NCBI RefSeq assembly: GCF_034479615.1
Contig: NZ_CP140255.1
Span: 248,001 to 312,000 of the forward strand
Source of the DNA: Vreelandella neptunia
Lineage (GTDB): Bacteria; Pseudomonadota; Gammaproteobacteria; Pseudomonadales; Halomonadaceae
Reading direction: 5' to 3'
DNA length: 64,000 nucleotides
Shown: one piece after another, positions 16,398-23,569 of the stretch
Layout: each line of letters opens with the position of its first letter
Position numbering within the stretch: position 1 is the stretch's first letter
Position numbers and translations under genes: made by a program
The notes under the pieces: model-generated
Seen by the model: the letters and a program-made list of their open reading frames with translations, nothing else
What the model was told of the DNA's origin: nothing
The model's database searches: none

Positions 16398-17609
16398 TTA
16401 ATTTAAGTGGCGAAGTTCATCTAAATAGTCAGCCCACTGTTGCATCATTTCACGGCGTTGCTCAAGAAATTGTGTGCGATTATACGCACGTCCATTTGTA
16501 TCTTTCACACTATGCGCTAGTTGTTGTTCTATATAGTGATCAGGTACTTCTAATCGTTCGGCAAGCATAGTGCGTGCCATCGCACGAAAGCCGTGAGGTG
16601 TCATACGGCCTTTAAAATCCATTGTATGCAGTGCTGAGCGTATAGTGTTGTTGCTCATAGGGCGCTTGTCGCTTCTTACTGACGGGATCACATATTCACA
16701 TGTACCTGTAAGAGCTTTTAGTTGATGTAAAATCTCCATAGCTTGTTTGGGTAACGGAACGAGATGCGGTGTATGTGTTTTACTGGCAATAAATGACCAT
16801 GAACAATCCTCAAAGTCGATATCTTGCCACTTGGCTTGTCGTAGCTCACCTGGACGCACAAAAAGCAACGCTGAAAGTTTTAGAGCCGCGAGAGTCGTAA
16901 TGTGGCCTCCATATGTGTCAATGGCACGAAGCAATACTGACACCTCACTAGGAGTGATCAGTGCAGGATAATGTTTGGGTTTTGCTGCCTTCAGACTCCC
17001 TTTTAAATCGAAGGTAACATCACGTTCAGCCTTACCGATGCTTACGGCATAGCGAAAAATTTGGCTGAATAGCGTTTTGACACGTTTAGCGGTTTCTAAG
17101 TTACCGCCATCCTCAATTTTACGCAGGCATGCGAGTACTTGCGGAGCATTAATCTCCGCGATAGGGCTATCGCCTATCTGTGAATAGGCATAAATCTCAA
17201 GTCGTCGTTCATTTCTTGTGAAGTGACTCGGCACAACATTGTGCTGATGTACGTCAGTAAGCCACTCCTTTGCCACGACCTTGAAAGTCGTAGCCCCAAC
17301 TTCTTCCCCAAGTGTACGTTTTAACTTTTTCGCGGAGCTAGGATCAACTTGCTGTGCAAGGAGGATTTTGGCCCGATCTCGCGCTTCTCGCGCATCTGCT
17401 AGCGTTACCCCTCCGTTGTTACTGCCGTACACTCCGATTGAAAGACGTTTTTCTTTGCCGTTGAAGCGATACTTCATACGCCAATATTTGCTCCCTGTCG
17501 GTGCGACCTCTAAATACAAACCACCTCCGTCGGCAAGCTTATAAGATTTTGTTTTGGGTTTGGCTCCACGGATTGTCGAGCTATTCAACTTGTTCAGGGT
17601 GCGAGACAT
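16398..17609 (-). CDS. Tyrosine integrase, P4-type (DUF4102 N-terminus)
   Basis: A 403-residue integrase. The N-terminal arm-binding domain (K-S-Y-K-L-A-D-G-G-G-L-Y-L-E-V, then K-Y-W-R-M-K-Y-R-F-N-G-K-E-K-R-L-S-I-G) is the DUF4102 fold of P4-like integrases. A core-binding SAM-like domain follows, then the catalytic domain with Arg in V-R-P-G-E-L, H-x-x-R in H-G-F-R-A-M-A-R, His in Q-L-A-H-S-V and the nucleophile in R-A-Y-N-R. All catalytic residues are present. It lies about 300 bp from the tmRNA 3' end and reads away from it, as islands integrated at ssrA do. A GAGAAG ribosome site precedes ATG 17609. Confidence 0.95.
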   Translation of the reverse strand: MSRTLNKLNSSTIRGAKPKTKSYKLADGGGLYLEVAPTGSKYWRMKYRFNGKEKRLSIGVYGSNNGGVTLADAREARDRAKILLAQQVDPSSAKKLKRTLGEEVGATTFKVVAKEWLTDVHQHNVVPSHFTRNERRLEIYAYSQIGDSPIAEINAPQVLACLRKIEDGGNLETAKRVKTLFSQIFRYAVSIGKAERDVTFDLKGSLKAAKPKHYPALITPSEVSVLLRAIDTYGGHITTLAALKLSALLFVRPGELRQAKWQDIDFEDCSWSFIASKTHTPHLVPLPKQAMEILHQLKALTGTCEYVIPSVRSDKRPMSNNTIRSALHTMDFKGRMTPHGFRAMARTMLAERLEVPDHYIEQQLAHSVKDTNGRAYNRTQFLEQRREMMQQWADYLDELRHLN

Positions 17610-17665
17610 AAGGGCTTCTCAAAAAGATGTGAGTCGATTGATGCCCCTCGGGAATGGATAGACAT

Positions 17666-17729
17666 CGCCTACTTATAAGTGGCGTCTCATGTATGCATTT
17701 ACACGTGAGACTTTAGTCTTAGGTAGGCG
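17666..17729. repeat. Symmetric nested inverted repeat upstream of the integrase
   Basis: CGCCTAC (17666-17672) pairs with GTAGGCG (17723-17729), and inside these GTCTCA (17684-17689) pairs with TGAGAC (17706-17711). Both gaps between the outer and inner arms are 11 bp. The layout suggests binding sites for a dimeric protein (integrase arm sites, an excisionase or a repressor) in the integrase promoter region. Confidence 0.6.
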
Positions 17730-17785
17730 AGAGATCATTCTTTTGGGGGCATCAATATTTGAGTTGGACGTTATGCCCCCGCAGA

Positions 17786-17804
17786 TGCCCCTTAATAAGG
17801 GGCA
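17786..17804. repeat. Perfect 8-bp hairpin between integrase and ssrA
   Basis: TGCCCCTT-AAT-AAGGGGCA is an exact inverted repeat with a 3-nt loop. It has no T tract on either strand, so it is more likely a protein site or RNA hairpin than a terminator. Confidence 0.5.
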
Positions 17805-17835
17805 CATTAAGAAAGGTTGCGGAATGTCCTGACAC

Positions 17836-17859
17836 AAGAAAGGGGCCCGAAGGCCCCTT
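17836..17859 (-). terminator. Likely ssrA terminator
   Basis: On the minus strand AAGGGGCC-TTCG-GGCCCCTT is followed by TCTTG. It has an 8-bp GC-rich stem with a stable TTCG tetraloop, 46 bp past the tmRNA 3' end. Confidence 0.7.
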
Positions 17860-17905
17860 GTCATGTGGTTTCTGATGTTGCTAGGAACATCCTGAAACCC
17901 TTGTG

Positions 17906-18285
17906 TGGTGGAGGCGGCGGGAATTGAACCCGCGTCCGCCAGCACGCGCCTATTGGCTCTACATGCTTAGATTCCGTCATTTAGTTTAGCGCGACTGACT
18001 CCGACGGTCAGGATTCAGTCACGCGAGTCTTCTAAAGTTTAGCGCTTGGCGAGAAGACACCACCAAACGCGATCCTATCAGCTTTAGCTCGTATCCCCGC
18101 AGTGATGAATAGGCACATCACCTTGGGGCCAGACAAGAAGCTAACAGTGTTTAAGCTGCTAGCGCGCCTTGAGCGTAGTTTTCGTCATTTGCGACTATTT
18201 TTCGTGATGTGGGATTTACGAGATACATCACGCTCTCGGCATGCACCGCAAGGGTTGTCACCGGCGTCGAAACCATGTCGCCCCC
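17906..18285 (-). ncRNA. ssrA: tmRNA
   Basis: The 5' end on the minus strand reads GGGGGCGACATGGTTTCGAC, the hallmark tmRNA start, and the 3' end is the T-arm and acceptor GGTTCAATTCCCGCCGCCTCCACCA region, with CCA encoded. The tag frame, read from the resume codon GCA, gives ANDENYAQGALAA followed by TAA. It rescues stalled ribosomes with SmpB, encoded about 45 bp upstream on the same strand, and marks incomplete proteins for proteolysis. Its 3' end is a common island attachment site; the integrase lies beyond it. Confidence 0.97.
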
Positions 18286-18330
18286 TTATTTCAGGTGAGC
18301 ATTCTAACGTGCTCACACCTGATTGACCAG

Positions 18331-18822
18331 TTATGCCTTGTTATGTTCCCGCATAATTCGACCTTTTTGGCGGCTCCAGTCGCGATCTTTTTCTGTCGCG
18401 CGTTTGTCATGCAGCTGTTTACCGGTCACCAGTGCCAGCTCGCACTTCACTTTATTGCGCTTCCAGTAAAGCTTAAGGGGCACACAGGTGTGGCCTTTGT
18501 CCTGGGTGATCGAAAAGATTTTGGCGATCTCTTTGCGATGCAGCAGCAGTTTGCGGGTGCGCGTCGGGTCAGCAATCTCGTGGGTGCTCGCGGTATTCAG
18601 CGGCATGATATGACTACCCAGCAGAAACGCTTCGCCGTTACGAACCAAAATATAGGTATCGGTGAGCTGAGCCTTACCGGCGCGCAGGCTTTTCACTTCC
18701 CAGCCAGCCAGCGATAGCCCCGCCTCGAAGGTCTCATCGATATGATACTCAAACCGTGCCTTCTTGTTTTGGGCAATAACGCTGCTACCGGGGCCCTTAC
18801 TGTTACCTTTCTTAGTGGCCAT
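18331..18822 (-). CDS. smpB: SsrA-binding protein SmpB
   Basis: A 163-residue tmRNA partner. Motifs are [41 protein letters not shown], and a basic tail ([16 protein letters not shown]) that enters the mRNA channel. It lies directly upstream of ssrA on the same strand and diverges from ratA. The N-terminal ~10 residues are low in complexity, as is usual. Confidence 0.97.
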   Translation of the reverse strand: MATKKGNSKGPGSSVIAQNKKARFEYHIDETFEAGLSLAGWEVKSLRAGKAQLTDTYILVRNGEAFLLGSHIMPLNTASTHEIADPTRTRKLLLHRKEIAKIFSITQDKGHTCVPLKLYWKRNKVKCELALVTGKQLHDKRATEKDRDWSRQKGRIMREHNKA

Positions 18823-18947
18823 GGAACCTCATAATTAATCTGTCAGTGGCTTCCCCTTCGTTATTTGGGGAGGCGTGATACCATTTAGGGTCTGAAAAAT
18901 GTTTCCCATGATACGCTTTGGGCACTGTGAAGTCAGCGGAGAGGTCA

Positions 18948-19382
18948 ATGCCAACCGTCAATCGTTCCGCCTTAGTGCGGCACACCCCCCAGAAAATGTT
19001 CGATCTGGTTAACGACTTCGAACGCTACCCGGAGTTTTTGCCAGGCTGCCGCCAGGCGCGCTTGCTCGAACATGATGATGTACATCTGATCGGCGAAATG
19101 ACTCTGGGTCGCGCCGGTGTCGAGCAAACCATTACCACTCGCAACGAACTTTTTGCGCCCGAGCGTATAGAGCTGTCGCTGGTAAAAGGGCCGTTCAAGC
19201 GGCTTAAAGGACGCTGGCTATTTATCCCCATGGGGGAGGATGCCTGCAAAGTGAGCCTAGAGATGGAGTTCGAGTTCGCCAACCGGCTGCTTGGTATGGC
19301 GTTCGGAAAACTCTTTCAGCAAATCGCTGGCCAGCTAGTCGATGCCTTCACCAAGCGCGCAAACGAGCTGTATGGGCGCTGA
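18948..19382 (+). CDS. ratA: RatA/COQ10-like START-domain protein
   Basis: About 144 residues from ATG 18948, preceded by GAGAGG; the frame extends further upstream without family similarity. It begins P-T-V-N-R-S-A-L-V, then F-D-L-V-N-D-F-E-R-Y-P-E-F-L-P-G-C, then a beta-rich lipid-pocket fold and the C-terminal helix F-G-K-L-F-Q-Q-I-A. The family includes E. coli RatA (reported to block 70S assembly) and mitochondrial Coq10 (ubiquinone binding). Which role applies here cannot be told. It overlaps rnfH by 11 bp and diverges from smpB, the usual gammaproteobacterial arrangement. Confidence 0.93.
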   Translation: MPTVNRSALVRHTPQKMFDLVNDFERYPEFLPGCRQARLLEHDDVHLIGEMTLGRAGVEQTITTRNELFAPERIELSLVKGPFKRLKGRWLFIPMGEDACKVSLEMEFEFANRLLGMAFGKLFQQIAGQLVDAFTKRANELYGR

Positions 19383-19689
19383 GGCGCTTACGGTTGAGGT
19401 AGCCTTTGCGTTGCCATCCAAACAGCGCATAGTGGCTCTGCGCGTGCCTGAGGGCACTACCGCACGTCAGGCCGTTGCCCTGGCCGATTTGCCCACGCTC
19501 TTTCCTGATGTGCCCGGCGAGACCTTTGCTCAAGCGCCGCTGGGCATCTTCGGTAAGGCGCTACGCGAACCCGATACCCATCTATTACGCGACGGGGATC
19601 GGGTCGAAGTCTACCGACCGTTGGCGATTGACCCCAAGGCCGCTCGCCTAGAGCGCGCTAAGCGCCAAGCGAGCGACCCGAAGCGTTAA
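19372..19689 (+). CDS. rnfH: RnfH-family ubiquitin-like protein
   Basis: About 105 residues from ATG 19372, inside the 3' end of ratA. Features are L-T-V-E-V-A-F-A-L-P, then V-P-E-G-T-T-A-R-Q-A-V, then L-G-I-F-G-K-A, and the family signature D-G-D-R-V-E-V-Y-R-P-L near the end, followed by a basic tail. It has a beta-grasp fold. RnfH is almost always paired with ratA; its biochemical role is not settled. Confidence 0.93.
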   Translation: MGAEALTVEVAFALPSKQRIVALRVPEGTTARQAVALADLPTLFPDVPGETFAQAPLGIFGKALREPDTHLLRDGDRVEVYRPLAIDPKAARLERAKRQASDPKR

Positions 19690-19696
19690 CCCGCTT

Positions 19697-20155
19697 TTAA
19701 AACTGCTGAACAGGCTGTGTGCCCTCGGGTGGCCGCGTCTGGGTGCTCTCTGTAGGGAGGGCATCCATTGGGTCAACGCCTTCCGTTGCGGGCCCCATGC
19801 TGCTCTCGCCTTCAAGCGGTAGCTCTTTGGATAGATCTCCCTCTTGCTCAATGTTCACCAAGCGACCCTGGGGATCGAAGGTGAGCGTTACTCGACGCTG
19901 CTCAACATCGCCATACGCTTTATCTAAACGGAACACATAATCCCACTGGCTGGCGTCAAAGGGCGCTTCCAGCAATGGCCTGCCCATTACGTAAGTAACC
20001 TGCTCTTGGGTCATGCCTGGTTGAAGCTGGCTGACCATCTCTTGAGTGACCAGGTTGCCTTGGGGGATATCGCGCTTGTACACGCCTACGTAGCTACAGC
20101 CGCTAATGACGGTAAGGGCAACGGAGAGCGTGATGATTTGAGTCAATTTTTGCAT
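19697..20155 (-). CDS. bamE: Outer membrane assembly lipoprotein BamE
   Basis: A 152-residue lipoprotein with lipobox V-I-S-G-C after a short signal peptide. The BamE/SmpA fold is shown by Y-K-R-D-I-P-Q-G-N-L-V-T, L-Q-P-G-M-T-Q-E-Q-V-T-Y-V-M-G-R-P and W-D-Y-V-F-R-L. It stabilises the BamABCD complex that inserts outer-membrane beta-barrels. It has a proline/threonine-rich tail of about 45 residues beyond the domain. It diverges from fur with 72 bp between and converges on rnfH. Confidence 0.96.
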   Translation of the reverse strand: MQKLTQIITLSVALTVISGCSYVGVYKRDIPQGNLVTQEMVSQLQPGMTQEQVTYVMGRPLLEAPFDASQWDYVFRLDKAYGDVEQRRVTLTFDPQGRLVNIEQEGDLSKELPLEGESSMGPATEGVDPMDALPTESTQTRPPEGTQPVQQF

Positions 20156-20227
20156 TTGGGCCTATTCTTCACTATCGTGGTTTCGGTTGATCATACCCGA
20201 CCTAACCAGTTACTGCGAAGAGCGACC

Positions 20228-20680
20228 ATGGCCGATCAGAACCATGAATTGCGCAAAGCCGGTCTAAAAGTGACCCTGCCGCGCGTCAAGATACTTCAAA
20301 TTCTCGAAAATGTTTCGGGTCAGCACCACCTTAGCGCGGAAGAAGTGTACAAAACACTGATTGATGCGGGCGAAGATGTTGGCTTGGCAACCGTATACCG
20401 CGTATTGACTCAGTTTGAGTCAGCGGGCTTGGTAATTCGTCATAATTTCGACGGAGGCCATGCGGTATTCGAGATGACCCAAGAGGATCACCATGACCAC
20501 ATGGTGTGCCTTGAAAGCGGCGAAATCATTGAGTTCGTTGATGAAATCATTGAGCGCCGTCAGCAAGAAATCGCTGAAGAGCACGGCTACGAATTAGTGG
20601 ATCATGCTCTGGTGCTCTATGTGCGTCCGCGCGGTTCCGACGTGACGCGACAGGACAGCGGGCCGACGAACAAGAAATAG
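20228..20680 (+). CDS. fur: Ferric uptake regulator Fur
   Basis: A 150-residue iron-responsive repressor. The winged helix contains A-G-L-K-V-T-L-P-R-V-K-I-L-Q-I-L and V-Y-R-V-L-T-Q-F. The metal-binding region has H-H-D-H-M-V-C and the regulatory histidines around G-H-A-V-F-E-M. ATG 20228 matches the family start (M-A-D-Q-N-H-E-L-R-K); the longer open frame upstream is not part of the protein. It would control iron genes, possibly including the ABC importer at 28.9-31.9 kb, though I saw no clear Fur box there. It is convergent with recN and shares a terminator with it. Confidence 0.97.
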   Translation: MADQNHELRKAGLKVTLPRVKILQILENVSGQHHLSAEEVYKTLIDAGEDVGLATVYRVLTQFESAGLVIRHNFDGGHAVFEMTQEDHHDHMVCLESGEIIEFVDEIIERRQQEIAEEHGYELVDHALVLYVRPRGSDVTRQDSGPTNKK

Positions 20681-20730
20681 CGTTCGTAGGTCGCCGTTAG
20701 TCGCAGACCGTGAATCGCGGTTCGAAATAT

Positions 20731-20814
20731 AAGCGCCCCTGAGCCATTTGGCCGAATTCCTGGTTAACAGAAGCTGTTAACTGAATTCGCCAAGTGGTTC
20801 AGGGGCGTTTGTTT
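20731..20814. terminator. Large bidirectional terminator hairpin between fur and recN
   Basis: Two ~38-nt arms around the loop AAG pair almost throughout: GTTAACAG with CTGTTAAC, GAATTC with GAATTC, ATTTGGC with GCCAAGT, and AAGCGCCCCTGA with the closing TCAGGGGCGTTT. T-rich tails lie on both sides, fitting termination of both converging genes. Confidence 0.85.
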
Positions 20815-20886
20815 TGCTATCTGCAGGTGTGCTGTATAGCTATGCGCTATCGCCATGCACAGAGGCGGCGTAAGTCACCCGCTCAA

Positions 20887-22560
20887 TCAGTGCGGCGGGC
20901 GCTGGCTGGCGTGCAGCATTTCCCGTGCGTGGGCGAGGGTTTGGTCAGAAAGCGTGACACCGCCCAGCATACGCGCCAGTTCGCTGATGCGCCCCTGCTC
21001 GTCGAGTAGCGCCATCTGGGTCAGCGTTGTATCGCGCTTCGCCTGTTTCTCGATATGCAGGTGCTGGTGCGCCTGTGCTGCCACCTGAGGGAGGTGGGTC
21101 ACGGTCATGACCTGGCCGTTTTCGCCCAGTTTGCGCAGTAGTTGGCCAACGATCTCTGCGGTGGCCCCCGAGATACCCACATCCACTTCGTCAAACACCA
21201 GGCTGGGCACCGTTGAGTGCGTCGCCGCGACCACTTGAATCGCCAGACTAATCCGTGACAACTCACCGCCGGAGGCGACTTTGGTCAATGGGCGAGCGGG
21301 CTGGCCGGGGTTGGCGCTAATCAAAAACTGCACGCGATCAAGGCCTTCAGGGGAGGGCGCGTCTTTCGCGGTGACTTCCACTTCAAAATGAGCTTTGCCC
21401 ATGGCCAAAAAGCCCAGCTGCTGCTGCACCTCTTTACCCAAGCGAAGCGCGGCTTTTTGACGGCTCTCGCTGAGTTTTTTTGCCCCTTGGCGGTAGCTCT
21501 CGCGTAGCTCGACAACCCGTGCACTGAGTGCCTCCAGGTCATTGCCACCCTCTTCTAGCTGCGCGACTTCCCGCTGTAGCTCAGCATGCAGGGCGCATAG
21601 CTCTTCAGGAGCAACGTGGTGCTTGCGGGCAATTCGATGGACGTCGGTCATTCGCTCTTCAACCCAGGCGAGCCGCTCAGGGTCTAATTCGGTGGTGCTG
21701 GCAAGGCGATTGAGTTCGCTGGAGGCCTCTTCCACTTGAATGCGCGCATCGCTCAGCATGGCAAGGGTGTTTGCCAGGGTGCCTTTGTCACTGCCTGGCA
21801 GCGCACTTAAGTGGGCGAACGCTTGGTTGAGCAAAGAGAGCGCGCCGCCCTCGTCGCTGGCGCAGCAGTCGGCGGCAAACTGGGTTTCGCGCAGGGTCTC
21901 TTCCGCGTGAGCCAGGGTGTGCTGCTCCTCTTCTAGCGTGGTTAATTCACCCTCCGCTAAACCGAGCTGATCCAGTTCTTCTACTTGGTAGCGCAGCAAC
22001 TGCCTTTTGGCCTCAACTTCACTGCCTTCTTCGCTTAGCTTCTTCAACTGACGACGCGCGCTGCGCCACTCCCGGAACGTTTCGCCTAATTGAGCGGTGG
22101 CATCGTTTAGGCCAGCGTAATCATCTAGCAGGGCGAGGTGGGTCTCTTCACGCATCAGCGCATGGTGGGCATGCTGTCCATGAATCTGAATCAGCTGCTC
22201 GCCGAGGGATTTTAAGTCAGAGATAGTCGCGGGGTGGCCGTTAATCCACGCCTTGGAGCGGCCGTTGGCGGTGACCACGCGGCGCAGCAAGCACTCTTCT
22301 GCTGGGAGCTCCCGTGCCGTTAGCCACTCGACGGCGGCGGGCAGGTGCTGAATATCGAAACGTGCGGAGAGATCCGTACGCTCCCGGCCGTGGCGCACGC
22401 TTCCAGCGTCGGCACGCTCGCCCAGGCAGAGCCCAAGGGCGCCTAACAGGATCGATTTGCCCGCGCCGGTTTCCCCGGTAATCGCAGTCATACCGCCGGT
22501 CAAGTCGAGTTCCAAGTGATCGACAATGGCGAAATCTTGAATAGCTAGCTGAGTAAGCAT
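20887..22560 (-). CDS. recN: DNA repair protein RecN
   Basis: A 557-residue SMC-like ATPase for double-strand-break repair. Walker A is G-E-T-G-A-G-K-S in M-T-A-I-T-G-E-T-G-A-G-K-S-I-L-L. The central ~300 residues are coiled-coil-like and rich in E, L, A and R. The C-terminal lobe has the signature L-T-K-V-A-S-G-G-E-L-S-R-I and Walker B L-V-F-D-E-V-D-V-G-I-S-G. Full length for the family. It diverges from grpE; the shared upstream region holds the grpE heat-shock promoter. Confidence 0.97.
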   Translation of the reverse strand: MLTQLAIQDFAIVDHLELDLTGGMTAITGETGAGKSILLGALGLCLGERADAGSVRHGRERTDLSARFDIQHLPAAVEWLTARELPAEECLLRRVVTANGRSKAWINGHPATISDLKSLGEQLIQIHGQHAHHALMREETHLALLDDYAGLNDATAQLGETFREWRSARRQLKKLSEEGSEVEAKRQLLRYQVEELDQLGLAEGELTTLEEEQHTLAHAEETLRETQFAADCCASDEGGALSLLNQAFAHLSALPGSDKGTLANTLAMLSDARIQVEEASSELNRLASTTELDPERLAWVEERMTDVHRIARKHHVAPEELCALHAELQREVAQLEEGGNDLEALSARVVELRESYRQGAKKLSESRQKAALRLGKEVQQQLGFLAMGKAHFEVEVTAKDAPSPEGLDRVQFLISANPGQPARPLTKVASGGELSRISLAIQVVAATHSTVPSLVFDEVDVGISGATAEIVGQLLRKLGENGQVMTVTHLPQVAAQAHQHLHIEKQAKRDTTLTQMALLDEQGRISELARMLGGVTLSDQTLAHAREMLHASQRPPH

Positions 22561-22652
22561 GGCGCCTCCTGAGGCGATACAGCATAGAAGCTGGATACTT
22601 ATCCAATAGTTGTTGATTTATACAGTAGTTAATAACTCACTTCAATGCACCT

Positions 22653-22681
22653 CTTGAGATGGAATTTATGGCCCCCATATA
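22653..22681 (+). promoter_or_regulatory. Sigma-32 promoter of grpE
   Basis: CTTGAGA (22653-22659) and CCCCATATA (22673-22681) are separated by 13 bp, close to the sigma-32 consensus CTTGAAA-N(11-16)-CCCCATnT. It lies about 90 bp upstream of the grpE ATG. Confidence 0.8.
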
Positions 22682-22770
22682 GCGTGCATGATCAGTCAAA
22701 GCTAGTGACTCAAAGCTTACTTCTTTGCGCGCCGCCCGCGTGGCCGCGCTCTACTTTTTAGGAGCACAAC

Positions 22771-23412
22771 ATGGCGAAAGAACCGCAAACACCAATGGAC
22801 GATGAGCTGGCCCGCCACGAGCATGAAGCCGAAGGCGCTGAACAAGCGGCTGAGAAGGTCGCTGAAGAGCGCTTGATGGAGGGTGAGTTGGAAGGATTGA
22901 TCAATGACGAAGAGGCGCTAGAAGACAGCGTCGACAACCCGGAAGCGGAAATGCTGGCAGCCCAAGTGGGCGAGTTAGAGCAGAGCTTGGCCGAAGCCAA
23001 GGATCAAGCCCTGCGCGCCGCCGCTGAAGCGCAAAACGTGCGCCGCCGTGCTGAGCAGGAGGCCGAGAAAGCGCGCAAGTTTGCCCTGGAAAAGTTCGTT
23101 AAAGAGCTGCTGCCGGTGGTGGATAGCCTGGAAAAAGCGCTTGAGACCATGGAAGAGGGGGCATCGGAAGTTCACCGCGAAGGTGTCTCCATGACCTTGA
23201 AGATGCAGCTGGATGTGCTCAATAAGTTCGGCGTTGAAAGCATTGAGCCACACGGTGAGCCCTTCGACCCCCAGGTGCACGAAGCCATGACCATGGTGCC
23301 TAACCCGGATCTCGATCCGAACACCGTGATGGACGTTATGCAGAAAGGCTATTTGCTCAATGGACGCCTGGTGCGCCCGGCAATGGTTGTAGTGAGTAAA
23401 AAAGCCGATTAA
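22771..23412 (+). CDS. grpE: Nucleotide exchange factor GrpE
   Basis: A 213-residue cochaperone. The N-terminal ~100 residues are acidic and helical, forming the dimer coiled coil. The core carries [15 protein letters not shown] and [12 protein letters not shown]. The beta domain contains [14 protein letters not shown] and [21 protein letters not shown]. It releases ADP from DnaK, encoded next. It is preceded by a heat-shock promoter and a TTTAGGAGCA ribosome site. Confidence 0.97.
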   Translation: MAKEPQTPMDDELARHEHEAEGAEQAAEKVAEERLMEGELEGLINDEEALEDSVDNPEAEMLAAQVGELEQSLAEAKDQALRAAAEAQNVRRRAEQEAEKARKFALEKFVKELLPVVDSLEKALETMEEGASEVHREGVSMTLKMQLDVLNKFGVESIEPHGEPFDPQVHEAMTMVPNPDLDPNTVMDVMQKGYLLNGRLVRPAMVVVSKKAD

Positions 23413-23456
23413 GCCACTGGCGGCACAGAGTTTGAAATAAGAGTGTGAAAAAAGCC

Positions 23457-23484
23457 CTTGAAATGTCAGCGGCGGCCCCCAAAT
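23457..23484 (+). promoter_or_regulatory. Sigma-32 promoter of dnaK
   Basis: CTTGAAA (23457-23463) and CCCCAAAT (23477-23484) with a 13-bp spacer match the sigma-32 consensus. It lies about 85 bp before dnaK, giving dnaK its own heat-shock promoter besides readthrough from grpE. Confidence 0.8.
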
Positions 23485-23569
23485 AAAGGGCAACCCCGCG
23501 GGGAAACCCGCAGACAAGCTTTAAAGACTAAATTTTCAGTTTTGTAACAACCGAATTCGAGGTATTGCT

